Shown in pieces: positions 24,001 to 35,042 of a stretch of 64,000 bases of DNA. Where the stretch lies: the NCBI GenBank assembly GCA_018398575.1, contig JAGTXZ010000019.1:1550001-1614000 (forward strand), read 5' to 3'. The DNA is from Ampelomyces quisqualis. Its lineage: Eukaryota; Ascomycota; Dothideomycetes; Pleosporales; Phaeosphaeriaceae. Within the stretch, counting starts at the first letter, position 1; each line of letters begins with the position of its first letter. The translations under genes were made by a program, and so were the position numbers. The notes under the pieces are model-generated. The model saw nothing but the letters and a program-made list of their open reading frames with translations, was not told the origin of the DNA and ran no database searches.

Positions 24001-26485
24001 CACAGTAATAGTGCGCTAAGAGCAGTTAGCAATTTGTAAAGTTTATCTCTAGTTTCTATATATTTTCTTAGTTGTTGTACCCTAACTATTTAACTAGGTA
24101 TTTCTTTTAATAGTTGTTATCTAAGTGTGTTATTATTTTTTTAACTTTAAATTTATTTTCTTCTTTAAGTTTATAGCAAAAGGTTTGTTATAACAGTGTT
24201 TCTAAGTTAGCTAGTTTTAGTAGGCTTATATAGAATCTAGAGTAGATCTTTGTATCTAATAGGAGCTTAAGTGTATATATAACTAGTCTGTTTCTTTTTA
24301 AAATTAAAAATAGTTTAACTTTAATATAGTTAAGTTCTTTACTTAGTTGTTTTGTGCGTAGATTTTTAGTCTAGAGATACACTGTATCTTCCCCTTTTAG
24401 CTAAGATGCTGTTTTTTACTTTCTGTTAATATATAAGATGCTTTGTGTCTAAGCGTATTATATTTGTTCTTCTATTTTAGTATAGGTTTTCTTTATTCTT
24501 TCTGCTGTCTATATAGCAGCTTTAGCTTTTAGGCTAGGTAGTGTTCTTGTAAAGAGATTTAGGTGTTATCTGTAGTTTGCAAAGTATAGCGTTTTACTTA
24601 TAGCTTTAGATAATTTATTATTGTAGGCTAACTATACTATTAGTAGTAGTAAAACCTAATTTGTCTGTTACAGGTTGCTGTATATCTTAAGATACGTCTT
24701 TATAGCTCTATTTGTTCTTTCTAGTTAGCTATCTGTTTAGAGATAATAAGCTATTAATAGCTTTTATTGTATTTTAATTTCTGCTATTAAGGTAGTCTAA
24801 TAATTCAACGTAAAGAGTTTGTCTTAATTGCTAATAATTAACTTTAGTATGCTATAATATCTAATAAGTCTATCCTTAAGTACGTGTACTAGCTAAATAG
24901 CTATGTAGTCTTGTTAAAAGAGTAGTATTATAGCGTACTTTGTAAAGCAATCTACTATAACTATAATAGTATTATAGGCTAATCCTGTAGCAAGGTCTTT
25001 TAATAGTAGTAGTTCTGTTACAAAGTCTATTAATATATTAGTCTAAGGCTTAGTTAGGAGCTCTATTAGCTGCATTTCTCTATAAGGTGCGTATGTACTA
25101 TGTTTGTTACATTAACAGTCTATACATCTCGTAATATAAGCGCTTACTTTATTCTTTATATTCTTAAACTAGTAACTTTATTAGATTAGTTCTATAGTTT
25201 AGCTTACTCTAGAATAACTGTGTACTATATTGTTGTATTGTTATTGTATAATTAATTCCTGTAGTTCTTTTAGGACATTAATTTTAATTTTTATTGTAAG
25301 GTTGTTAATATATCTTGCTAGTCTAAAAGATCTGTTATCTTGTTTTTTAAAAATGCTTAAGCTATTAATAGTTTTAGTTCTAGTAATATTTAATCTTTAG
25401 CTAAGAGCGTTTGCTCTGCTATTGTCTTTTCTAAGTGTATAGACAATTTTAAACTTATATTATTCTAATATCTCTAACTATTATACTTGTCTCTAATTAA
25501 GTACTTTAGTAGTAGTAAAGGTTGTTAAGTTTTTGTAGTCTAAGTATATTGTAAGATCTAAGCAACTTTCTGCGTAGATTCTCTAATATTTAAGTGCTAC
25601 TACAATTGCAAGTAGTTCTTTATTATATATATTATAATTTTCTTCTAGTAGTGTAAACTTTTGTAAGTAGTAGACTATTAGATACTATTTTTAATCTTGT
25701 TTTTGTTTTGTATACATTCTAATTGCTAAGTCTAATACGTTAGTTTTAAATCTAAGCAGCTCTCTACTTCTAAATACAATAAAGATAAATAGTGCTATAT
25801 AAGTATCTTTAAGCGTCTTAAATGCCTAGCTTTATTCTTTTATCTATTTCTATAGTATATCTTTTTGCGTAAGTTTTGTAAGTAGCGTAGTAATTAGTAA
25901 AAAGTTCTAAATAAACTATTAATTAAAGTTAATAAAGCCTAAGAAGAATTAGATGTCTTTTACTATAGTAGGCGTTAGCTAATCTCTAACAACTTTAATC
26001 TTGTTCTTGCTTATTTATACTCTATTCTTTTTAACTATATATCTTAGGAATTCTACTTCTTTTTAGTGCTATTTATATTTATTAGAGTCTACTACTAAAA
26101 AGAACTTTTCTAGTAGTGTTAGAATTGTATAAACATGTTCTGTATATTCCTTCTTATTTTGTAAATAAATAAGAACATTATTAAAGTATATAATAACAAA
26201 TATGTTAAGGTGTTCTTAAAGCACGTTATTAATAAGTGCTTAATATGTTACTAGAGCGTTACTAAGACTAAATAGTATTACTAGGTACTTGTAGTAGCTG
26301 TAGCGTGTTCTTAACGCTGTCTTTTATTCTTTATCTTTTTTTATGCGTATAAGGTTGTACGCGCCTCTTAGATCTAATGCTATAAAGATCTTTACATAGG
26401 CTAGTTAATCCTATAGTTCTAAAATGTTAGGTAGTAGGTATTGATTCTTAACTGTAATGTTATTAAGTTTCTAAAAGTTAATATA

Positions 26486-26921
26486 TCTTTATAAATAGTA
26501 GCACAGGCGCAGGCAATATATAGGTTAATAAGAAAGGTAACGCGTAAGTAAAGGTATAGAAACTAAGGCTAGTGTAGTATATAGTGCTACCTAAAAAGAG
26601 AAGTAAGGGTACAGAATAATAGATCTAGGTAGAGTAATATTTTTTTTAATAGTTGCGTTAGTCTAAGTGTACCTAGCGCTAGAGTAGAGGGATTATATAA
26701 TAGGCTACTGCCTAGTTAGTTCTTAGTTATAGAAAAACCTTAGCCTACTAAACTGGAACACTAAAATCCTTTAGGCTAGAATACTAAAAATAGTTCTAGA
26801 CTAAAGCACCTAAATTCTCTAAACAAGTCCTACTATAAAAACTTCTTAGGTAAAGATTAGAATATAATATAAATTTATATCTTTATTTTCTAGTAACTAC
26901 CCTTAGGATCTGCCTCTTATA
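26486..26921 (+). mobile_element. 3' fragment of an element 2 relative with its LTR
   Basis: 26,486-26,695 is the reverse complement of about 11,813-12,000 of element 2, and 26,696-26,921 is its LTR (226 bp; about 30 bp shorter than the 258-bp copies). It abuts the truncated RT of element 3, so its insertion or a rearrangement removed the 5' part of that element. Confidence 0.75.
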
Positions 26922-29560
26922 TACTTCTTTTAGAGTATTCTCTCTATAGTCCTACTAGGCCTATAAACGTAGGTATAAGCTTAAGCTAACAATTTTTTTT
27001 GCTTTAAGTCTAAAATTGCTAAAGAGAACCTCTTTATAACAACGTTATAGGCGCGTATATTAATTTCAATTTAGATAGCCTTCTATTTTTAATTAACTTA
27101 AGTAACATAGGCTATTAACTACTTAGCTTTATATACAAGTAAAACTATTATAATAAAAAGGTGTAATAACTTACTAGATTGCTTGCTATTAAAATACTTT
27201 GCTGCCTAGGCCTTAAGCTTATACTTTAGTTTCTTAGCTTATTACCTTAAAGACAACGCCTTATACCTATTGCCTCTCTTAACCTTCTTCTTAAGCTATT
27301 ATTTAGCTAATTAGTCTAAGAACTTAGCCTTTGTAATAGTAGCTAGCTCCCTAGATTGTATAGCGCTGCTGCTAAGATACCTACTAAAGTTAACTTAGAA
27401 ATTTATTAGGCAGCCTTACTTTAGAGTATTACTACTATAAGAGTTAAAGATATAGGTAATCTTATTATCTCTAGAAGTAAAACCCTAGATAAATTAGCAT
27501 AATTTATAGTAAAGTTCTAAGAATATTACTATTATAAGCTAGGCCTACTTCTCTTCCTTAAAATTTAGTAGAATCCTAACAGAAATAGGTAGTAGAAAGC
27601 CCGTAGGCTTGTTAATAACCTTAATTTCCTTAGACTTAACAGATTCTATAGCGCTAAGTATAATAAAGTAATGTAATAAAGTGTGTTACTATTACAGGCG
27701 TATAGCTTTAGTATTTTATTTTAGCAGCTTATAACTAATAATATAGTAAGTTAGTCTATACGCATATAGGCTACTAGTGTACTTTCTACCTACTGCCTGC
27801 GCTTACTACCTTCTAGCCTATTTTATATAAATAACTAACAAGTCTATAGAAATCTACCCTTTAATTTTAATATATAGCTAGAATAAAAGCTAGTGTAATT
27901 TTAGGTAGGCCTGTAAGTTAACATAGTTTTTTATTACTTTCTTGTCTTTTAGTAGCGCTACTAGTTTTGAATTAGCTCTTGTAGAAACTTTACGCTAATA
28001 TCTAATTTCCTATACTAAGCCTTCTTACTGCTTATTTACTAGGCACTAAAACAACCTAAATTATTATAATATTAAATCTATAACTCTATAATACTACTAC
28101 TATAGCTCTAAGAAAATATAAATCTAAAGTTAATAACGCTGTTACTAGAAGTACTATAGTTACTAAAGACCTAGCTAGTAAGGCTACTAAGAAATCTACT
28201 AAGAAAAGCCTAGCTGTAATAACTTAAAAAGTAGCTTCTAAAAAAAGGTACTTTAAGCTAGATAGTAGGTTATTATAATTCTTTATTACGCTTATTTACT
28301 TACTACCTAAAGCTGTGTTACTTAGAGAGATCTACTAATACTAGAGGTCTACTAAGCTCTTTATCTGTAAGCTACTCTTCTAGTAACTCTTACGCAAAAT
28401 AGCTTAAGACTGCGTCTAAACTACTAGTAGTAATATTTACTTCTAAAAATAAGCTGTTAAGGCAGCTTAAGAGGCTGCTAAGGCCTATATACTTAGTTTT
28501 TTTAAAGGTTTATTTTCTTTGCCTTTTATATATTATATTCTAACTTAATATAGATATAAATATAAATGTAATTTACGTAAAAAGAATTGCTATATAAGTA
28601 AAGAATATTAGTCTTATACTAAGGTACTATTAGAAGTTTAGCTCTTATTAAGCAATTGCGTAGTAGATCTAGAATCCTCTATATTTATATATATTAGAAA
28701 TAAAGATCTAATTCTTTCTTTTCTATAATAAAAATCTATAATTACTATACTATTTTTAATATTCCTAGTATAGTTTTGCTCTTGTAAAATTTTACATATA
28801 TTTAGAAACCTAATTTTATAAAATTAGTAGATACATACAGAGAAGCATTTTAAAAGTTAGATCTCTTCTCTCTAGTTAACGCATAGGGCAAGTATAGGGG
28901 TAAATTAGCCTAAATATCTCTGTAACGTACTGCTTCTAGAACGCTAGGCCTACTTTAAAGCTTTATAACTTAATGTACAAAAATCATATCAAAATAAGCT
29001 TAAAAGAAGGAGCTAGAGTATATTAAGAGCTTTGTATTAATATATTGTATAACTAGTAATATTATAGAATACAAGCTGTGCAATATAATGTTCTTCTTTA
29101 GCTATTCTATTAGATTAAGATTAGAGTTAGGCAAATCTACCCTTGTACTTACTCTGTGCGTTAACTAGAGAGGGACCTGACTTTTGAAATACTTCTCTGT
29201 ACTTCTAATTTTATTTAATTGCGCAAAACTTATACAACCTAACTCTAACTTGTAATTAATTACCTTTAACTTAACTTCTACTTACTTTTAGTGTAGATTA
29301 TATAAGTAAAGGTTAGGTTAGATATAGGGTCTTACGTAAAGGTACTCTACTCTAACCCAACCTCTACCTATTTACTACCGTAGTAACAACCCTATAATCT
29401 GCTGATTTATATACTCTGTTATAGTAGTAGATTCTATAGTAAACGCTACTAAAACCTATTATAAAGCAGAGATAAAGCAGATTTAGCAAGAAGATCCTAG
29501 CTTTGATAAGGTTGTGCTTAAGGTTATAAATGTTAGTAACTATCTACGCCTTACTGACAG
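26922..29560. other. AT-rich unclassified repeat DNA with an unidentified coding relic
   Basis: No LTR, TIR or polymerase motif recognised. On the minus strand about 27,670-26,950 one frame persists for about 240 codons, interrupted only by TAA/TAG (for example KSKEIKVINK, TGFLLPISV, VKRGNRYKAL, LKYKLKAQ), and is lysine-rich and helical. I cannot name the family. The plus strand about 28,100-28,250 has a Lys/Ala/Ser-rich stretch. 29,290-29,400 contains an imperfect inverted repeat around AAAGGTTAGGTTAGA and its complement. Confidence 0.45.
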
Positions 29561-30249
29561 GACGCATCTCTGCCCCCACTGCGCCAAGCAACTTAAAAAG
29601 AGAACAACAATCCTTGATGGATTGATTGTGGGCTGAGGAGTACTTGAACGCGCGATCGATCAGGACCGTTATCCATCGGGCCGAGCCCGTCGCACGTGAT
29701 CTGTCCCATCAGGCCCACGGCCTGACACTTACTAGCCTGTGCTAAAGCTATAGTAGCAATAACAACTTTAAAGCTTAACTTTTAAGTAACTTAACACTAT
29801 AGAATTGATATATATAAGCTCTGTGCAGCCTCCTCTTTTCCGTGATGCTGAAAACGCTCAAAATGGGTGAGTTTTGGGTGTTTTGGCCATCATTACCCAG
29901 TAGCGTTAGCGCCACATGTGAATGAAAGTCGACTGGGCACCGGGTGGTACTTGATGCTAGTAATATACGAGCCCAGCATGATGACGATAGGTTCGCTGCT
30001 TTCAAACAAGCTATCAACGGAGTCATCTGACATGAGATTGCATACCATGGTAGGGTGGGCAGGTCACCACCACAATCGGAATGGTCATGTCGTTCTCATG
30101 GTACCCGCTGCAACCGGACAGCTGATACGTTGGCACCTGTATAAAGTCTCGTGCGTTTGACCTGGGCGGCAGTGCTCAGAACATAACGAACCTCTTGTGC
30201 TTTCTACGTTGTCTCTGCCTTGACTGACAAATCGTCACATTATAATACA
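29561..30249. other. Boundary between AT-rich repeats and GC-balanced DNA
   Basis: A GC-balanced patch at about 29,560-29,735 with short hairpins (CGGGCCGAGCCCG near 29,680), then about 90 bp of AT-rich sequence, then steadily balanced DNA from about 29,830. The last 400 bp should contain the zinc-finger gene promoter. No RNA gene seen. Confidence 0.5.
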
Positions 30250-31500
30250 ATGCTGTTCCCTCGAGTGATCTCCACACTCAAATGTTTCTGTGGCAAAAAC
30301 TATACGTCTCCACAAGATCTGGAAGAACATCGAAGAGCCCGAGGCCACTTTCCGTCCCACAGATGCAGCATCCTTTGCAAGCATCCAGTTCTAGTCCCAA
30401 AAGATGGCCCGGCTCATGTATGTGGAGGCTGTGGCAAGACGTGCGAGAGCTTAGATGTTTTCTGGGACCATGCCATTGCTACAGGACACTGCTTCTGCTC
30501 CGATTGCGATCTCACTTTCCCGAGCAGTGTATCTTGGGAAGAGCATCGGAAATCCGCAAAGCATGCGTCTGAATTCCGATGTTGTGACTGCGACATTTCT
30601 TTCAAGGATATCCATGCTTTGGTTGCACATATGGAGAGTCGCGCTCACAGGAAACCACTCCAATCGAAAATGCTTCGGCACGACCAAAATCGCAACATGT
30701 CGCCCTCATCGGGCGCAAAGTGCTCCAAATGTAAACGGAAGTTCTCATGCTCCAGGTCCCTAGAGCAGCATTGCGATTCCGTGAAACACAAACCGCTCAG
30801 CCGGCTGGAGTGTCCCATGGGAACAAACTGCAAGGGAACCTTTACTTCACCATCAGCTTTACTCCATCACCTCGAGAGTGGCAGGTGCTCTTCAGGGATG
30901 GACCGCGAGGATGTTTTTCAGGTCATTAAATCGTGCGACTTGAACATCATCAGCCAATCTCTGTCAGCATCCGTGGCTTCTCCACCGTTTGGTTCTCGAC
31001 CTTACACTCCTTCGGTTGGAACAGATTCGTGGACTGCAATATCTGATAATGGGAGTGAATGGTCAATGCTCACTCCATCGCCATCGCGTGGCAGTGCGCG
31101 GGACAGCTTGGATCAGTGGTTGCTCCTAGAAGATGTAGACTCTCAGCTAGGAGAAGGCATGTTCTTCGCCTCAACGACCCTGCAGACTTTGCGATGTCCT
31201 ATGTGTCCAGGAAAGCGAGCTGGATTCTCGACCTTGCACTCCTTGCAGCAGCATGTGGACTCGCCGGCTCATAGCCCCAAGATATACCAATGTCCGAGTC
31301 TCAGTGGAGAAGGGGATGTGACGAGACGTGCAGCGCTTTTTTCGACCCTAGGGGGCTTATTTCAACACCTCGAGAGCAATTCATGTCGAGTCGGCAAAAA
31401 TGTTCTCCTTCGTTGTATTGCTTTCGTTCAAGAGCATCTAGAGCAGCTCGGTCATGGAAAGATACAATTCTTACTACCATCAGAAAAGATTCATTCTTAG
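30250..31500 (+). CDS. Multi-C2H2 zinc-finger protein
   Basis: Intronless, 416 residues from ATG 30250; an in-frame TTG upstream is not a likely start. Five C2H2-like fingers in the first half (HxxxxxH-type ends such as EEHRRARGH, DHAIATGH, EEHRKSAKH, AHMESRAH and EQHCDSVKH), one CX5C...H variant ending in ESGRC, a Ser/Pro-rich linker at about residues 225-315 with repeated SP motifs, and two further fingers ending QQHVDSPAH and QHLESNSC. Fingers of this CX2C-x12-HX5-6H spacing occur in fungal proteins of unknown role and in RNA-binding C2H2 families, so DNA binding cannot be assumed. It is the first intact gene beside the repeat block. The family is clear; the cellular function is not. Confidence 0.85.
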   Translation: MLFPRVISTLKCFCGKNYTSPQDLEEHRRARGHFPSHRCSILCKHPVLVPKDGPAHVCGGCGKTCESLDVFWDHAIATGHCFCSDCDLTFPSSVSWEEHRKSAKHASEFRCCDCDISFKDIHALVAHMESRAHRKPLQSKMLRHDQNRNMSPSSGAKCSKCKRKFSCSRSLEQHCDSVKHKPLSRLECPMGTNCKGTFTSPSALLHHLESGRCSSGMDREDVFQVIKSCDLNIISQSLSASVASPPFGSRPYTPSVGTDSWTAISDNGSEWSMLTPSPSRGSARDSLDQWLLLEDVDSQLGEGMFFASTTLQTLRCPMCPGKRAGFSTLHSLQQHVDSPAHSPKIYQCPSLSGEGDVTRRAALFSTLGGLFQHLESNSCRVGKNVLLRCIAFVQEHLEQLGHGKIQFLLPSEKIHS

Positions 31501-33906
31501 TGTAGTCTGCTAGGAATTTCTTTGACAGTTTATCAATCGCTTTAGCGTAAGGCAGGATGCGGTGCTGTTATTCTAAGTGCTTCTCTAGTAATATGTGTCC
31601 AGGTAGCAAGAGGTTGTCAGGTCCCAGGGACTTCTCTGGAAACCACAGTAAAGCTTTAGGTCCATTGTTGTTCAAGATGTAGAGGTTTCGTTACGAGGTG
31701 AAGGGCAAGAAACACGCAGCGAGATATCTTAGGGACAAGACTTTGGGGGTGCTCGCTAGCGGAGGAAAGAGAAAGAATTCAGCATACTGACATTTTCGAT
31801 TCGCTCATATTGTGAAGCAGTGGGCCTCAGGAATATTAGTTACCACCAGAGCGGAAGTCAGGGGGAGATATCAAAATGAGCCATCGAACTGGTAACAAGG
31901 CTGGCCTCATCTCCAGCGCCGCGTCAGAACGATAGAAAGTCAATTTTGACAGCAGAAACTTCGTGCTTAATAAACGTAGGGCTGAAGACCAGACTAAGCT
32001 ACCTAGGGTTGTAAGAATGAGTAAGGTAGAGTTAGTGGTCAATAATTCTCGTAGGCCCTAAGTTTAGTAGCAAAGGTAGAGTTGACTCTTGTTCTGTGTC
32101 TCTCTATTAGCCTACACATCTTTGATCTGGCACGAATATCTTCGGATCCTGCGAAGCTATAGTGCGAACAGCAAGCCAGATAGCATTAGTGTTAGTTCCA
32201 GCAATTGAAGAATGCAAACGGGCTGCGTGGGATTTCATTCTCTTCGCTAGCCATGCTCGCAAAAACTGCAGCAGGGATGTAGGGTATCGTATCATGTAAC
32301 GCACTTTAAGGTCTCAGCGACTCTTCCGATGTTTCCAGCACCGCTATCCATGAAGCCGTCCAACTCGTAGCATGTCAGAGAAGCCGAAGTATCGGTACTG
32401 CCTCCTGACTCGCAGGACCATGGCGGCAGAGACATGATCCGTGTGCTCGGTCATTCTATCTTGATTGTCCCACGTCGGTGCGCTCAAAAGTCGTTGGGCC
32501 AGCACTTCTCCTTTGGCCAACTTTTCTGATCGTGGCTCAGCGCGTGCGCTTCGAGCTGGACCTTGTTGGTGTTGACAATTTCGCGGCGGCAGTTCTGGCA
32601 CTAGTTGCACCCGCAGCAGTTAGCCATGTGGTCTGCAACCCAAATATGGAGCCGCAGGAACCTACGATTGACGTCGGCTTCGGGGCCTTTACAGGCAGAC
32701 CGTTGGCTTTGACCGGCGCGCGCGTACCGGCCTTGTCGGCCTTCTTGTGCTCGCGTTGAATCTGTATGGTGTGATCAGTGGGGTTGCAGCAGACCGGCGA
32801 AGTGGGCAGGGCAAGGAAGGATGGGCACCTACTCTGTCCTTCTTGGAGATAGGCATGGTTCTGGTGGTGCAGTTGGCTTCCCAGCAATTGTATCGGTGGG
32901 TCGTTATGAGTCGTGCTCGTGGAAAAGACGAAAGAGTTCGACATTGAAGGTGGTGAGTTTGCGCGCCAATCAGACGGCGAGTCTTAGCTTGGCGCTAGTT
33001 AGAGCGCGTGTCGCACACGAGCGCCTGTTGTTGCAACATCACATCCATCGAAGAGCATAATGTATGAGCTGGGGAGATCCAACAAAGGGAAGTGCTGCTG
33101 GCCGGTGTAAGCGCTCAAGTGGTGGATCGCGAAGAAGGCCAAGCCATGTTGTTACGATTCGACGGCTGATTACTGCGCTCCACAACACAATATGACAAAA
33201 ACAACCAAGGTTATGGAGCGCCTTCCAAGAACTGTATTGACCTATGCATGTAGATTTGCCACAGCAAAGTCGAAGTCCAATTCAAGAAGATCCTTTGAAC
33301 CTTCTATCAGCTTGCTCAAACAGTCTACCAATCCTGTATAACTCTTGTTCGTATAGGAAATGTTACTGCATACTAATTCACAAGTAGAGATCTTCTACAC
33401 TAGCTTTCAAGCGGCGCTATCAGGGGCTGCCCTATTTCATCTCGTCTCCCATTTTCCTGTGTCCAGCTCCGCTTTCCTCAATTCTCCCCAGATCCATGCC
33501 CTTGAACAAAACAGCCCGATGTTAAGTAGGTCTAGGCCGGCGCGAAGGCTGAGAATGCTAGCAAGGTATTATTAAAAAAGTGTTAATGAATTTGTCCAAG
33601 TATGCCAGAGCTTGTGTGCGAATAAAAAAATCTACACCATCGGTAGCATTGCCTCGAGATCCTAGTCGCAATCACCAGGCCGTCGGAGGGGTTAGTTGCA
33701 GCAGCTACGAAAGGAGAGCTGAGTAATGTTTCTTGCGTGGAGTCAGTCAGCTGATTGGACGCACAGAGATTTCTTGTACACATGTCGATATCAAGTCTGG
33801 CCATGTAGGCAGTATCTGTGGGTGGGGCGCTTGACAGTAGAAACTAAAGCCATCTACAGAGGATACGATCGGCTTCGATGTAGACCCAGCTGACTTGTGA
33901 ATGAAT
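31501..33906. other. Long intergenic stretch, no gene supported
   Basis: About 2.4 kb of mixed base composition. Short frames occur on both strands at 32,340-33,060, overlap each other, and lack domains or convincing splice partners. 31,960-32,100 is AT-rich with TAG-rich text like the repeat block and may be a small repeat remnant. No RNA gene recognised. Confidence 0.5.
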
Positions 33907-34296
33907 TTAACACGCAGTAGGTGTGTTGAAAAATGCTATTATCGAGACGATTTTCAGCATCTGCTTCGGGTGTACGCCAAATGCGATGCGGCCCATCGCT
34001 ACGCGCTCTTGTAAGCTGTAACCAGTCGCAAAGGCATTTTCGATATTGTTCCGAACGGTACGTTTGTAGAATAGGCTATACGCGTAGCCACCGAGAACCA
34101 CGCCAAGGAGCGACATGAGAGCCACAGTGCTGCCTTCAAGGACACTTTGGGCGAATTTGCTACGCTCATGCTTTGGCTCCTTGGGGGGAGGGGTCTGTTG
34201 AGGTATCACAGGAGTACCATGCCCTCGCAAGGGTAGATGAGAAAGGATAGGTGAGGCTCGGGTTCGAATCAGTTGCCCGCCGACAGTAGAAGCCAT
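33907..34296 (-). CDS. Small single-pass membrane protein, hypothetical
   Basis: A 129-codon frame from ATG 34296. A basic, proline-containing N-terminal part (about residues 1-50, with PPPKEPKHERSK) could act in mitochondrial targeting. It is followed by a probable membrane helix (ALMSLLGVVLGGYAYSLFY, about 58-76), then a basic segment KRTVRNN and an ENAFATGY stretch that looks like real protein. The last 35 residues look less convincing, so the gene may continue through an intron near 34,000 rather than stop at 33,907. I do not recognise a family. Coding status is moderately supported by composition and the helix. Confidence 0.4.
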   Translation of the reverse strand: MASTVGGQLIRTRASPILSHLPLRGHGTPVIPQQTPPPKEPKHERSKFAQSVLEGSTVALMSLLGVVLGGYAYSLFYKRTVRNNIENAFATGYSLQERVAMGRIAFGVHPKQMLKIVSIIAFFNTPTAC

Positions 34297-35042
34297 CCTG
34301 CGGGGTTGGCTTCGCGATCATAGCTGACTTGACATCGACGTATACATGCCTCGTCTTAGACTCGATAGAGGGCATGGTATTCGTGAAAACCTCAGGAAAG
34401 CTCACAATCGTGTACAACACCACGAGACGTCGTGAACGATGTTCAAGCTTGAATGCCCAGACATCTTCACCATACCTAAGCGTCCAATATGTCGTGTTTG
34501 TCGTGACCCGTCATAGGTACATTTATTTCATCCATGTTTTCTTACAATAGACGTTACATCAAGATAAAGACTCAAAGTGGCTCATGTATTGCATAGGACA
34601 GGACTAAATAGCTCCAATAATAATGCTGATTGTAGCCGGTGTGCCGGTACTGGGTAGAGTGAGGTCCGTCGAGACCCTGAAGTTTAAAAGCGGGGCAGCA
34701 TTCCCGCCACACTCGATGTGCACCTCTACGCAAAACCAGTTCACACAAGGCGGCGTAAAGCAACACAGTAATAACTAAATACGTAGACACACAAACACAG
34801 AAGCACAACTACCCCTCGCCCTGCATGGTTCCCACATGCACCTCCAGGTGCAGCCCGTCCGATACGCCACCAACCCAAAAACCCCTAGTCTTCTCCTCCG
34901 CGATCTCGGAAGCCTGGACACCTTGGCATCCCACCAGCATCTGGTGACCCACACGTGTCTCCTTTCACCCCACCGTCTGCTCACGCGAGCCATGTGAGAT
35001 ATTATCGATGAACGGAGCTGGATCTCCTCCATTCCTTCCACC
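34297..35042. other. Intergenic, upstream of the ferroportin-like gene
   Basis: No supported gene. It should contain the divergent promoters of the small membrane protein and the transporter. The last bases, TTCCACCATGA, give a good start context for the latter. Confidence 0.5.

Larger units (their letters stand above)
23028..26485 (-). mobile_element. Ty3/Gypsy element 3, truncated at its 5' end
   Basis: Minus-strand copy of the element 1 family. 3' LTR at 23028-23482 (455 bp, TGTTATAAACC... on the minus strand), integrase and RNase H about 24,080-25,900, RT with YFNN at 26188-26177, ending abruptly near 26,485 at a piece of another element. Gag and the 5' LTR are absent. RIP-type stops throughout. 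The sequence is a close inverted relative of 10,020-11,540. Confidence 0.75.

Noticed and set aside
32344..33060. Several overlapping 60-135 codon frames on both strands
   Set aside because: Mutually overlapping, no domain, no signal peptide, no consistent splice partners.
34250..34275. tRNA B-box-like GGTTCGAATC text, also near 48,045
   Set aside because: Neither site has a pairing T-stem, acceptor stem or A box at a suitable distance.
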